From Prado023 sp963777855 (GTDB taxonomy: Bacteria; Actinomycetota; Actinomycetes; S36-B12; CAIYMF01), in the NCBI GenBank assembly GCA_963777855.1, contig CAVZRW010000008.1:1-64000 (forward strand): a stretch of DNA of 64,000 bases, given 5' to 3'. The position numbers and the translations under genes were made by a program. Each line of letters begins with the position of its first letter. Positions within the stretch are counted from its first letter, which is position 1. Below the pieces are notes generated by a model, which saw only the letters and a list, made by a program, of their open reading frames with translations, was not told the DNA's origin and searched no databases. Of this stretch, positions 41,349 to 50,823 are shown one piece after another.

Positions 41349-41942
41349 TTCGCCTCCGTCCCCTCGGCCTCGAGCTCGGGGTCGAGCTCGGCGCGCTCGG
41401 GCCTGGACCTCGGCACGCTGTGCGTCGGTGGCTCCGGTGACCTCGCCGCGGTAGTAGGCCGTGTCGTCAGCGCCCTCGACCATCGCGTGCGGGGGCGCGA
41501 CCATGCCGGGCAGCAGCGGGCCGAGCAGGTCCGCCTTCTCGTAGATGAGCTTCTCGCGGCTGTTGTCGGCCAGCTCGTACTCGTTGGTCATCGTCAGCGC
41601 GCGGGTGGGGCAGGCCTCGATGCACAGCCCGCACAGGATGCAGCGCAGGTAGTTGATCTGGTAGACGCGCCCGTAGCGCTCGCCCGGGGAGTAGCGCTCC
41701 TCCTCGGTGTTCGGCGCACCCTCCACGAAGATCGCGTCCGCGGGGCAGGCCCACGCGCACAGCTCGCACCCGATGCACTTCTCCAGGCCGTCGGGGTGCC
41801 GGTTGAGCTGGTGGCGGCCGTGGAAGCGCGGACGGGGCGGGTACTTGTCCTTCTCCTCGGGGTACTGCTCGGTGTTGACCTTCTTGAACATCGTCAGGAA
41901 GGTCGTCCCGAAGCCCCGGATGGGTTGGGGGAGCTCAGGCAC
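41345..41942 (-). CDS. nuoI: NADH-quinone oxidoreductase subunit I, one frameshift near the end
   Basis: About 198 residues from GTG 41942 with GGAGGA upstream: PELPQPIRGFGTTFLTMFKK, GRHQLNRHPDGLEKCIGCEL, CAWACPADAIFVEG, and YLRCILCGLCIEACPTRALT. The two motifs CIGCELCAWACP and CILCGLCIEACP bind clusters N6a and N6b, the last relay before N2. One extra base near 41399 shifts the frame; the proper end reads ERAELDPELEAEGTEAK and a TGA at 41345-41347. It overlaps nuoH by eight bases. Confidence 0.95.
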
Positions 41943-43275
41943 GGGGATCCTCCTGGACGTCGTCGGCAGCCACCGCACTGGGGACTGTCTGGCGGGCGCG
42001 CGGGGTGTACTCGAAGAGCTCGCCGGGCATCGGGGGCACCGGGTGCCGGCCCGGGGTGGCAGCCAGCTCCTCGGCCTCGCGGCGCGCGGCCTCCTCACGA
42101 CGGGCCCGCGACCGGTCGCGGGCTGCCTCGACGAGGTAGGCGACCAGGAACACCCCGATGATCACCGAGACCGCGGCGACGGTCAGCGTGGTCACGTCCC
42201 CGCCGAGCTCGTTGCGCAGGCCGCGGAAGGTGGCGACCATCACGATCCAGGCCAGCGACGCCGGGATCAGCACCTTCCAGCCGAACTTCATGAACTGGTC
42301 GTAGCGGAACCGCGGAAGGGTGCCGCGCAGCCAGATGAACACGAACAGGAACCCGCAGACCTTCACCATGAACCACAGCAGGCCCCACCAGCTGGAGTTC
42401 AGGGCGCCGTCGTTGATGGCCGAGATGGGCCACGGGGCCTGCCAGCCGCCGAGGAACAGGGTGGTGGCCATCGCCGAGACGGTCACCATGTTGACGTACT
42501 CGGCCAGGAAGAACAGCGCGAACTTCAGCGACGAGTACTCGGTGTGGAACCCGGCGACCAGCTCGCTCTCGGCCTCGGGGAGGTCGAACGGGGCGCGGTT
42601 GGTCTCCCCGACCATGGCGGTCGTATAGATGATGAACGACGGCAGCAGGATCACCGCGAACCACATCGGCTGCTGGGCGGTGACGATCTGCGAGGTCGAC
42701 ATCGAGCCCGAGTAGAGGAAGACGGCCACGAAGGCCAGGCCCATCGCGATCTCGTAGGAGATCATCTGCGCCGAGGAGCGCAGCGCCCCGAGCAGCGGGT
42801 ACGTCGAGCCCGAGGACCAGCCGGCGAACACGATGCCGTAGATGCCGATCGAGGCGATCGCCAGCACGTAGAGCACCGAGACCGGGAAGTCGGTGAGCTG
42901 CAGCGGGGTCCGGGTGCCGAAGATCGAGACCTCCGGGCCGAACGGGATGACGGCCAGGGCCAGGAACGCCGGCACGCAGGCGATGATCGGCGCGATGAAG
43001 AAGACGGCCTTGTCGGCCGCCGTGGGCATGATGTCCTCCTTCAGCGCCAGCTTGATGCCGTCCATCAGGCCCTGCAGCACGCCGAAGGGGCCGACCCGGT
43101 TGGGCCCGACGCGCATGTTCATGCGGGCAACCACGCGTCGCTCGGCCCAGATGGTCAGCAGCACCAGCACGACGACGCCGAGGAACAGGGCCAGCACCTT
43201 GAGCAGCACGAGCCACCAGGGGTCCTCGCCGAACGGCGGGAACGTGGTGGCCGCCACGACCGAGGACGGGATCAC
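41935..43275 (-). CDS. nuoH: NADH-quinone oxidoreductase subunit H
   Basis: 446 residues from GTG 43275 (overlapping the nuoG stop as GTGA), intact. Eight or nine helices; quinone-channel loops include ERRVVARMNMRVGPNRVGPF, GLMDGIKLALKEDIMPTAAD, TNRAPFDLPEAESELVAGFH and EYSSLKFALFFLAEYVNMV. The C-terminal 80 residues (ARDRSRARREEAARREAEEL onward) are a charged extension found in actinobacterial NuoH. NuoH links the Q module to the membrane arm. Confidence 0.96.
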   Translation of the reverse strand: MIPSSVVAATTFPPFGEDPWWLVLLKVLALFLGVVVLVLLTIWAERRVVARMNMRVGPNRVGPFGVLQGLMDGIKLALKEDIMPTAADKAVFFIAPIIACVPAFLALAVIPFGPEVSIFGTRTPLQLTDFPVSVLYVLAIASIGIYGIVFAGWSSGSTYPLLGALRSSAQMISYEIAMGLAFVAVFLYSGSMSTSQIVTAQQPMWFAVILLPSFIIYTTAMVGETNRAPFDLPEAESELVAGFHTEYSSLKFALFFLAEYVNMVTVSAMATTLFLGGWQAPWPISAINDGALNSSWWGLLWFMVKVCGFLFVFIWLRGTLPRFRYDQFMKFGWKVLIPASLAWIVMVATFRGLRNELGGDVTTLTVAAVSVIIGVFLVAYLVEAARDRSRARREEAARREAEELAATPGRHPVPPMPGELFEYTPRARQTVPSAVAADDVQEDPRA

Positions 43276-45760
43276 TTGGCACCTCCTGCGCTGATCGCCA
43301 CGTGCGCCCCGGCGCCGACCCGCAGGGTCGCGTTCACGGTGCTGCCCGTGGAGTTGCCCGGCACCCAGACCACGTCGTCGACCATCTCGGTCACGGCCAG
43401 GGGCAGGGTCAGGGATCCGTGCTCGCTGCTCACGGTGACCGGCGCACCGTCGGCCAGGCCGTGGGCGGCGGCGGTCGCCTGCGAGACGCGGGCCAGGGCG
43501 GGCCGGGCGGTGCCGGCCAGGGCGTCCTCGCCGCGCTGCAGCAGGCCCTCGTCGAGCAGGTGGCGCCAGCTGGCCAGGAGCACCTGCCCGGGGGCGGGGG
43601 CGGGCGCGGCGGGGGCGGAAACGGGCTGGGCAGCCGGGCGCGGGCCCTGCCACCGCCCGAGGTTCGCCAGCTCGGCGCGCAGGTCGGCCACCTCCACCGG
43701 GCCCAACGAGCGACCCATGGCGCGGGCCACGAGACCCAGGGCGCGGGCGTCGGTGATCGCGGTGGCCTGCCGCATGACCTGGCCGAACGGGCGGGCGCGG
43801 CCCTCCCAGTCCAGCAGGGTGCCGGACTTCTCGGTCAGGACGGCCACCGGCAGCACCACGTCGGCCAGCGCGGTGACCTCGGTGGCCCGGGTCTCCAGGG
43901 CCAGCACGAAGGGGGCGTCGGCCAGGGCTTCGAGGAAGGCCGCAGGGTCGGGGGTGTCGGCCGCCTCGACCCCGGCGAGGATGACCGCGCCAATGCGCCG
44001 CTCGGGCACCTGCGCGTCCTCACCGGCGACCTGGGCGGCGTCGGCGGCGGCCAGCGCCTCGGCGGAGTCCGACGCAAGGGCCACGGCGACGCCGTGCAGG
44101 TCCAGGCCGGGCTCGGTGGGCAGGGCGTCGGCCTCGACTCCCCAGGCAGCGGCCACCTGGGCGCGCGCCGTGGGGTCCCCGAGCGGGCGGCCCCACGGCA
44201 GCAGCCCGGCCAGGGCACCGGCCTCCAGGGCGCCGCGCTCGCCGGCGCGCCGCGGGATCCAGGCCAGCCGGGCGCCGGTGCGCGCGGCCAGGGCGGCCGC
44301 GGCGGTCAGGGCGCCCGGGGCGCCGGCGGCACGCTCGCCGACGAGGATGATCGACCCGGGGGCGGCCAGCGCCTGGCCGGCCTCGCCACCGGCGGCCAGC
44401 GCGTCGAGCACGCCAGCCTCCTGGCCCGGGTGCGGCGGCCAGCACGTGCGCGCCGAGCTTGGCCGCGCCGGGCGAGGCGTAGGGGGCCACCGTGAGCACC
44501 GACAGCGACCCGGCGCGGGTGGCTGCGCGCAGGCGCAGGAAGACGATCGGCGACTCCTCCTCGGGCTCGAGCCCGACGAGCAGGACGGCCGGGGCGGCAT
44601 CCAGGTCGGCGTAGGTCACGCCGAGCCCGGAGCCGGACACGGCCGCGCGCAGGAAGTCGGCCTCCTCGGCGCTCGTGCGCCGGATCCGGAAGTCGATCGA
44701 GTCGGTGCCCAGCACCGCGCGGGCGAACTTGGCGTAGGCGTAGGAGTCCTCGAGGGTGAGCTTGCCGCCGAGCAGCACCGCGGTGCGGGCGCCCGATTCG
44801 GCCAGGGCTGCCGCGGCCCGGCGGGTCGCCTCGCGGCCAGGAGGACTCGACCAGCGCGTCACCCTCGCGCACGAGCGGGGCGTCGAGGCGATCGGCCGAC
44901 AGGTAGGGGAAGGCGAATCGGCCCTTGTCGCAGTTCCACTCGGAGTTCACGGCCGGGTCGTCCCAGGCCAGGCGGCGCAGCACCGTGGAGCGGCGCACGT
45001 CGGTGCGCAGCGCGCAGCCGCTGGCGCAGTGCTCGCACACCGTCGGCGTGGACACCAGGTCGAAGGGCCGCGAGCGGAAGCGGTAGGCCGCGCTGGTCAG
45101 GGCGCCCACCGGGCAGATCTGCACGGTGTTGCCCGAGAAGTACGAGTTGAACGGGGTGTCCTCGGCGATGCCGACGATCTGGCGACCGCCGCGCTGCTGC
45201 AGGCTGATGAACGGGTCGCCGGCCACCTGGTCGGCGAAGCGGGTGCACCGCGCGCAGGACACGCAGCGCTCCCGGTCGATCAGGATCTGGGTGGACAGCT
45301 TCACGGGCTTGGGGAACGTGCGCTTCGTGCCGGTGAACCGGGACTCGGAGCGGCCGTGGCTCATGGCCTGGTTCTGCAGGGGGCACTCGCCGCCCTTGTC
45401 ACAGACCGGACAGTCCAGCGGGTGGTTGACCAGGAGGAACTCCATGACGCCCCGCTGGGCCGCCTCGGCCATCGGCGAGGTGCCCGCGGTGCGGACCTTC
45501 ATCCCGTCGGCCACGGGCACGGCGCACGCCGGCTGGGGCTTGGGCTGGCCCTCGATCTCGATCAGGCAGGCCCGGCAGGCCGCGACCGGGTCGAGCAGGG
45601 GGTGGTCGCAGAACCGCGGGATCTCCACGCCGACCTGCTCGGCGGCCCGGATGATCAGCGTGCCCTTGGGCACCGCGACCTCGAGGCCGTCGATGGAGAC
45701 CAGCACCTGGTCGCTCGGCGGGGTGGCCGGCGCGGCGGTCGGCGGCGTGGTGACGGTCAT
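43272..45760 (-). CDS. nuoG: NADH-quinone oxidoreductase subunit G, two frameshifts
   Basis: About 829 codons from ATG 45760. [2Fe-2S] N1b ligands FCDHPLLDPVAACRACLIEI and QPACAVPV; N5 with HPLDCPVCDKGGECPLQNQ; N4 with CVSCARCTRFA and QICPVGAL; and an N7-type set CEHCASGCALR with the later EWNCDKGR. The rest is a molybdopterin-oxidoreductase-like fold without cofactor. Frame breaks near 44840 and 44425. The C-terminus (TVSSEHGSLTLPLAVTEMVD) is clean. NuoG carries electrons from NuoEF to NuoI. It overlaps nuoF and nuoH by four bases each. Confidence 0.95.
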
Positions 45761-47061
45761 CGTGCGGCTCCCACGGGCAGGACGGTGGCGGCGGCGGGGT
45801 TGAACGCCAGGTCGGCCGGCGTGTGCGTGCCGGTGACGAACTCCGCGCGGAAGTGCTTCAGGGCGGCCGGGAAGGGCGTGGCCGCCGCATCGCCGAGGGC
45901 GCAGAAGGAGCGGCCGAGGATCTGCCCGCACAGCTCGGTGAGGGTGTCGAGCTCGGCCTCGCTGCCGTGGCCGGCCTCGAACTTCTCCAAGGTCCCGGCG
46001 ATCCAGCCGGTGCCCTCCCGGCAGGGGGTGCACTTGCCGCACGACTCGTGGGCGTAGAACTCCAGCCAGCGGGTGACGGCCTTGACCACCGAGACGGTGT
46101 CGTCGAAGACCATCGGGGTGGCGGTGCCCAGCATCGTGCCGGCTGCGGCCATGTCCTCGTAGGTCAGGGGCAGGTCGAGGTGCAGGTGCGTGAGCATCGG
46201 CACGCTCGAGCCACCGGGCAGCCAGAACTTCGGCTCGCCGCCGTTGCGCATCCCCCCGGCGTACTCCAGCAGCTGGCGCATGGTGGTGCCCAGGGCGACC
46301 TCGTAGATGCCGGGGCGCTTCACGTGGCCGGAGACAGCCATGAGCTTGAACCCGGGGGACTTCTCGGTGCCCCACTGGGTCAGCCAGTCCGCCCCGTTGC
46401 GCACGATGTAGGGCACGTTGGCGATGGTCTCGACGTTGTTGACCACGGTCGGGGAGGCGTAGAGCCCGGCCACGGCGGGGAACGGCGGCTTCAGGCGCGG
46501 CTGGCCGCGGCGGCCCTCGAGCGAGTCGAGCAGCGCGGTCTCCTCGCCACAGATGTAGGCCCCGGCCCCCGAGTGCACGATCAGGTCCAGGTCGAAGCCG
46601 CTGCCCTGGATGTTCGTGCCCAGGAACCCGGCGGCGTAGGCCTCGCGCACGGCGGCGCGCAGGCGCCGGTGCACGTGCGGGACCTCGCCGCGGACGTAGA
46701 TGAACGCGTGGTTGGCCCGGATCGCGTACGAGGTGAGGATGCAGCCCTCGACCAGCGCGTGCGGGTTGGCCAGCATCAGCGGGATGTCCTTGCAGGCACC
46801 CGGCTCGGACTCGTCGGCGTTCACCACGAGGTAGTGCGGCTTGCCGTCACCCTGCGGGACGAAGCCCCACTTCATGCCGGTCGGGAAGCCGGCACCGCCG
46901 CGGCCGCGCAGGCCGGAGTCCTTGACCAGCTGGATCAGGGCGTCGGGTCCCATCGCGAAGCCGGCCGCGAGCTGCTCGTAGCCACCGTGCCGGCGGTAGG
47001 CGCCGATCGTGTAGGAGTCGGACTCGTCCCAGTGGGCGGTCAGCACCGGGGTCAGCGTCAT
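45757..47061 (-). CDS. nuoF: NADH-quinone oxidoreductase subunit F (NADH- and FMN-binding)
   Basis: 434 residues, intact. NADH site DSGLRGRGGAGFPTGMKWGF, FMN site LVVNADESEPGACKDIPLML and AGAYICGEETALLDSLEGRR, N3 cluster motif ESCGKCTPCREGTGW with the fourth Cys in GRSFCALGDAA. NuoF takes hydride from NADH. It begins one base after the nuoE stop and overlaps nuoG by four bases. Confidence 0.98.
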   Translation of the reverse strand: MTLTPVLTAHWDESDSYTIGAYRRHGGYEQLAAGFAMGPDALIQLVKDSGLRGRGGAGFPTGMKWGFVPQGDGKPHYLVVNADESEPGACKDIPLMLANPHALVEGCILTSYAIRANHAFIYVRGEVPHVHRRLRAAVREAYAAGFLGTNIQGSGFDLDLIVHSGAGAYICGEETALLDSLEGRRGQPRLKPPFPAVAGLYASPTVVNNVETIANVPYIVRNGADWLTQWGTEKSPGFKLMAVSGHVKRPGIYEVALGTTMRQLLEYAGGMRNGGEPKFWLPGGSSVPMLTHLHLDLPLTYEDMAAAGTMLGTATPMVFDDTVSVVKAVTRWLEFYAHESCGKCTPCREGTGWIAGTLEKFEAGHGSEAELDTLTELCGQILGRSFCALGDAAATPFPAALKHFRAEFVTGTHTPADLAFNPAAATVLPVGAAR

Positions 47062-47062
47062 G

Positions 47063-47713
47063 TCAGCGCCCCCCGTCGGCGGCCGGGACCCCGCGCTCGG
47101 CGGCGGCCCGCAGGTTGGCCAGCATCAGCTCGTCGGCGTTGGGGCCGTCGCCGGTCAGGCCGTCGTCGTCGATGCCCGAGATGGTGCGCTCGGCGGCCCG
47201 GAACCCGCGCACGACCGGCCCCCGGGTGGAGCGGACCTCCTCGCCGGCGCTGAGCTTGTCGAGCACGGCGATCGCCTCGTCGGGGGTCATCCGGTCGAAG
47301 AACTCCCAGTCGACGGTCATCACCGGGGCGTGCGTGCAGGCGGCCTGGCACTCGATGCGCTCGAGGTCGAACGTGCCGTCGGCACTGACCTCGTCGTGAC
47401 CCACGCCGGCCCGGGCGCTGACGGCCGCCCAGACCTCGTCGCCCCCGAGCAGCGCGCACATCGTGTTGGTGCACACCCCGACGTGGTGCTTTCCGGCGGG
47501 CCGGCGCTTGTACATCGTGTAGAAGGTGGCCACGGCCGCGACCTCGGCGGTGCTCAGCCCCAGGGTCTGGGCGCAGGCGGCGATGCCCTCGCCGCTGACG
47601 AAGCCCTCCTCGGACTGCACCAGGTGCAGCATCGGCAGCAGCGCGGAGCGCGCCTGTGGGTAGCGCCCGGCGAGCTCGGCGAGCTCGACACGGGTCGTCT
47701 CGGAGATGGACAT
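47063..47713 (-). CDS. nuoE: NADH-quinone oxidoreductase subunit E
   Basis: 216 residues from ATG 47713, sharing a base with the nuoD stop. Thioredoxin-like [2Fe-2S] protein: LHLVQSEEGFVSGEGIAACA, VATFYTMYKRRPAGKHHVGV, cluster N1a ligands VCTNTMCALLGG and ECQAACTHAPV. The C-terminal 60 residues after the core (EVRSTRGPVVRGFRAAERTI onward) are a polar tail usual in actinobacteria. The larger frame beginning at 48616 only reads nuoD off frame. Confidence 0.97.
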   Translation of the reverse strand: MSISETTRVELAELAGRYPQARSALLPMLHLVQSEEGFVSGEGIAACAQTLGLSTAEVAAVATFYTMYKRRPAGKHHVGVCTNTMCALLGGDEVWAAVSARAGVGHDEVSADGTFDLERIECQAACTHAPVMTVDWEFFDRMTPDEAIAVLDKLSAGEEVRSTRGPVVRGFRAAERTISGIDDDGLTGDGPNADELMLANLRAAAERGVPAADGGR

Positions 47714-49110
47714 CAGCGGTCCACGCCTCCCATCACGGGGTCGATGCTGGCCACTGCGGCCACGACGTCGGCAACCTGGCCGCCGATGCACATGGCGGCC
47801 ACCGACTGCAGGTTGTTGAAGCTGGGATCGCGGAAGTGCACGCGGTAGGGCCGGGTGCCGCCGTTGCTCACGACATGCACGCCGAGCTCGCCGCGGGGCG
47901 CCTCGACCACCTGGTAGGCCTGGCCCACCGGGACGGTGAAGCCCTCGGTGACCAGCTTGAAGTGGTGGATCAGGGCCTCCATCGAGGTGCCCATGATCTG
48001 GCGGATGTGCTCCAGGGAGTTGCCCAGCCCGTCGGAGCCGAGCGCCAGCTGCGCCGGCCAGGCGATCTTGGCGTCGCCCACCATGACCGGGCCCGGCTGG
48101 AGCAGGTCGAGGGCCTGCTCGACGATGTTCAGGCTCTGCTGCATCTCGGCCAGGCGGATCAGGAAGCGGCCGTAGGCGTCGCAGGTGTTCTGCGTGGGCA
48201 CGTCGAACTCGTAGCGCTCGTAGCCGCAGTAGGGCATCTCCTTGCGCAGGTCCCACGGGTGGCCGGTGGCCCGCAGGATCGGTCCGGTGACGCCCAGCGC
48301 GACGCACCCGGTGAGGTCGAGGTGGCCGATGCCGACCGTGCGACCCATCCAGATGGTGTTGTCGACCAACAGGTTGGCGGTGTCCTTGAACCGGGTGCGC
48401 AGCAGGTCGATCGTGGCCTGGATGCGGACCTTGATGTCCTCGCCCTTGTCGTCGGTGGCCGGCAGGTCCTGGGCCAGGCCGCCGGGGCGCACGAAGGCGT
48501 GGTTCATCCGCAGGCCGGTGATGATCTCGAACAGGTCGAGCACCAGCTCGCGCTCGCGGAAGCCGAACATGGTGGCGGTCAGGGCGCCGAGCTCGAGGGC
48601 GCCCGTGCCCAGGCACACCAGGTGCGAGCTGACCCGGTTGAGCTCCATCAGGATCACGCGGATCACGGTGGCCCGGTCGGGCACGTCGTCGGTGATGCCG
48701 AGCAGCTTCTCGACGGCCAGGCAGTAGGCGGTCTCGTTGAAGAAGCTGGACAGGTAGTCCATGCGGGTCACGAACGTGGTGGCCTGCGTCCAGTTGCGGA
48801 ACTCGAGGTTCTTCTCGATGCCGGTGTGCAGGTAGCCGATGCCGCAGGTGGCGTCCTGGACGCTCTCCCCCTCCAGCTCGAGCACCAGGCGCAGCACGCC
48901 GTGGGTCGAGGGGTGCTGCGGACCCATGTTGACCACGATCCGCTCGTCGGCGTGGCTCGGGTCGATGGTGACGGTGTCCCAGTCACCGCCGCTGACGGTG
49001 AACACGCGGCCTTCGGTGGTCTGGTACCCGGGTGTGTAGCTGTCGTCCGGGGCCTGCTGGCCCTCGGGGGCGGGCTGGTAGGCCTCGCCGGACTCGTAGA
49101 TGGTGCTCAT
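47713..49110 (-). CDS. nuoD: NADH-quinone oxidoreductase subunit D (49 kDa)
   Basis: 465 residues, intact. After a 45-residue polar start: NMGPQHPSTHGVLRLVLELE (quinone-site His and loop), GYLHTGIEKNLEFRNWTQAT, MDYLSSFFNETAYCLAVEKL, GLRMNHAFVRPGGLAQDLP, and the C-terminal PRGELGVHVVSNGGTRPYRV with SIDPVMGGVDR. NuoD forms the quinone pocket with NuoB. It is the only 49-kDa subunit in the window, so any partner for the orphan NuoB-like protein at 24.2 kb would have to be this one or lie elsewhere. Confidence 0.98.
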   Translation of the reverse strand: MSTIYESGEAYQPAPEGQQAPDDSYTPGYQTTEGRVFTVSGGDWDTVTIDPSHADERIVVNMGPQHPSTHGVLRLVLELEGESVQDATCGIGYLHTGIEKNLEFRNWTQATTFVTRMDYLSSFFNETAYCLAVEKLLGITDDVPDRATVIRVILMELNRVSSHLVCLGTGALELGALTATMFGFRERELVLDLFEIITGLRMNHAFVRPGGLAQDLPATDDKGEDIKVRIQATIDLLRTRFKDTANLLVDNTIWMGRTVGIGHLDLTGCVALGVTGPILRATGHPWDLRKEMPYCGYERYEFDVPTQNTCDAYGRFLIRLAEMQQSLNIVEQALDLLQPGPVMVGDAKIAWPAQLALGSDGLGNSLEHIRQIMGTSMEALIHHFKLVTEGFTVPVGQAYQVVEAPRGELGVHVVSNGGTRPYRVHFRDPSFNNLQSVAAMCIGGQVADVVAAVASIDPVMGGVDR

Positions 49111-49823
49111 CAGTTGTACGACCTCCGCTGGTCCGGCGGGGGCGTCGTGGCGCCCTTGTACTCCACGGGGATCCCGCCCAGCGGATAGTCCTTGCGCTGC
49201 GGGTGGCCCGGCCAGTCGTCGGGCATCAGGATCCGGGTCAGCGCGGGGTGGCCGTCGAAGATGATGCCGAACATGTCCCAGGTCTCCCGCTCGTGCCAGT
49301 CGGCCGAGGGCCAGACCGGGGTCAGCGAGGGGATGTGCGGGTCGGACTCGGGGCAGGCGATCTCCAGCCGCACGCGCCGGCGGTGGGTCATGCTCATCAG
49401 GTGCACGACCGCGTGCAGCTCGCGCTCGGCATCCGCGGGGTAGTGCACGCCCGAGACGCTGTGGCAGACCTCGTAGCGCAGCCCCGGCTCGTCACGCAGC
49501 TCCCGGGCGACCTCCAGCAGCCGCTCGCGGCGCACGTAGAGGGTCAGCTCGCCGCGGTCCACCACGACCTTCTCGATCGCGGACTCCGCCGGCAGCCCGG
49601 CGTCGGCCAGGGCCAGCTCGAGCTCCTCGGTGACGGCGTCGAAGTCCCCGCCGTAGGGCTTCTGGCTGGCACCGGGCATCTCGACGGGACGGACCAGGCC
49701 GCCGAACCCCGAGGTGTCCCCGGAGCCCGAGGCCCCGAACGCACCCGAGCGCACGCCGACGGTGTCGGTGACCGGGGTCAGGCCCAGGTCCACGGCGCCG
49801 ACGGGCACGACCTCGTCGCTCAT
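49110..49823 (-). CDS. nuoC: NADH-quinone oxidoreductase subunit C (30 kDa)
   Basis: 237 residues from ATG 49823, overlapping nuoB by four bases. Core: GELTLYVRRERLLEVARELR, HAVVHLMSMTHRRRVRLEIA, and the signature SADWHERETWDMFGIIFDGH, then RILMPDDWPGHPQRKDYPLG. The stop shares a base with the nuoD start. A separate protein here, not fused to NuoD as in E. coli. A frame open up to 50291 reads nuoB off frame. Confidence 0.97.
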   Translation of the reverse strand: MSDEVVPVGAVDLGLTPVTDTVGVRSGAFGASGSGDTSGFGGLVRPVEMPGASQKPYGGDFDAVTEELELALADAGLPAESAIEKVVVDRGELTLYVRRERLLEVARELRDEPGLRYEVCHSVSGVHYPADAERELHAVVHLMSMTHRRRVRLEIACPESDPHIPSLTPVWPSADWHERETWDMFGIIFDGHPALTRILMPDDWPGHPQRKDYPLGGIPVEYKGATTPPPDQRRSYN

Positions 49824-50374
49824 CGCAGCAGCCCCTTCATCTCGATGGTGGGCGGCGCGGCGAGGGCTGCTGCCTCGAGCTGGGAGATCTCCGCGGCCCG
49901 ATGGCCGCCCAGCTTGGCGTGCTGCACCTGGTCGTGGAGCTTGAGGATCGCGTCGATGAGCATCTCCGGCCTGGGCGGGCAGCCCGGCAGGTAGATGTCG
50001 ACCGGGACGATGTGGTCCACGCCCTGCACGATCGCGTAGTTGTTGAACATGCCGCCGCTGGAGGCGCAGACGCCCATCGCGATGACCCACTTGGGCCCTG
50101 CCATCTGGTCGTAGACCTGGCGCAGGACGGGGGCCATCTTGTTGCTCACCCGCCCGGCGACCACCATCAGGTCGGCCTGGCGGGGCGAGCCGCGGAAGAC
50201 CTCCATGCCGAAGCGGGCCAGGTCGTAGCGGCCGTTGCCCGTGGCCATCATCTCGATGGCGCAGCAGGCCAGGCCGAAGGTGGCCGGCCACATCGAGCTC
50301 TTGCGCGCGTAGCCCGCGGCGATCTCGACGGTGGTCAGCAGGATCCCTTCCGGGAGGTGCTCCTCGAGGCCCAT
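49820..50374 (-). CDS. nuoB: NADH-quinone oxidoreductase subunit B
   Basis: 184 residues, intact. N2 cluster ligands in FGLACCAIEMMATGNGRYDL, AMGVCASSGGMFNNYAIVQG and LPGCPPRPEMLIDAILKLHD. NuoB binds the terminal cluster that reduces quinone. It is 1 base from nuoA and overlaps nuoC. Comparison with the orphan NuoB-like protein at 24152-24610 shows the same four cysteines but a different N-terminus and linker. Confidence 0.98.
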   Translation of the reverse strand: MGLEEHLPEGILLTTVEIAAGYARKSSMWPATFGLACCAIEMMATGNGRYDLARFGMEVFRGSPRQADLMVVAGRVSNKMAPVLRQVYDQMAGPKWVIAMGVCASSGGMFNNYAIVQGVDHIVPVDIYLPGCPPRPEMLIDAILKLHDQVQHAKLGGHRAAEISQLEAAALAAPPTIEMKGLLR

Positions 50375-50375
50375 G

Positions 50376-50735
50376 TCAGTCCCACTCCAGTCCGCCGCGG
50401 CGCCACACGTAGATGTAGGCCACCAGCAGGGTCGCGATGAACAGCAGCATCTCCACCAGCCCGAAGAGCCCGAGCTTGTCGAAGGTCACGGCCCACGGGT
50501 AGAGGAAGACGATCTCGATGTCGAACACGATGAACAGCATCGCGGTCAGGTAGTACTTGACCGGGAACTTCCCCCCGCCCATGGGCTGGGGGGTGGGCTG
50601 GATCCCGCACTCGTAGGCATCCAGGCGGGCCCGGTTGTAGCGCTTGGGCCCGGTGATCCCGGCGACCGTCACCGAGAACAGGGCGAAGGCGAATGCCAGC
50701 AGCCCCAGGATGAGGATCGGCGTGTAGACGTTCAC
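50376..50735 (-). CDS. nuoA: NADH-quinone oxidoreductase subunit A
   Basis: 119 residues. Three helices: PILILGLLAFAFALFSVTVA, YYLTAMLFIVFDIEIVFLYP (with the conserved acidic FDIEIVF) and GLFGLVEMLLFIATLLVAYI; the loop with LDAYECGIQPTPQP carries the conserved Cys. First gene of the 14-gene operon, which runs to nuoN at 35099. The 88 bases to the menJ-like gene probably hold the operon promoter, but readthrough from that gene is possible. Confidence 0.97.
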   Translation of the reverse strand: MNVYTPILILGLLAFAFALFSVTVAGITGPKRYNRARLDAYECGIQPTPQPMGGGKFPVKYYLTAMLFIVFDIEIVFLYPWAVTFDKLGLFGLVEMLLFIATLLVAYIYVWRRGGLEWD

Positions 50736-50823
50736 GGCAGGGTCACCCGTCCTCCCATCGAGGCGCCCGGGTCGGCATGGCCCGAGCGGTCACATCCTAG
50801 GCACCGCGAGGTGCGTGGTCCGA

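Noticed and set aside
41707..45150. A plus-strand frame of 1,147 codons
   Set aside because: It is antisense to nuoI-nuoG and arises from GC-rich codon bias; it has no domain likeness, and the minus strand carries clear complex I subunits.
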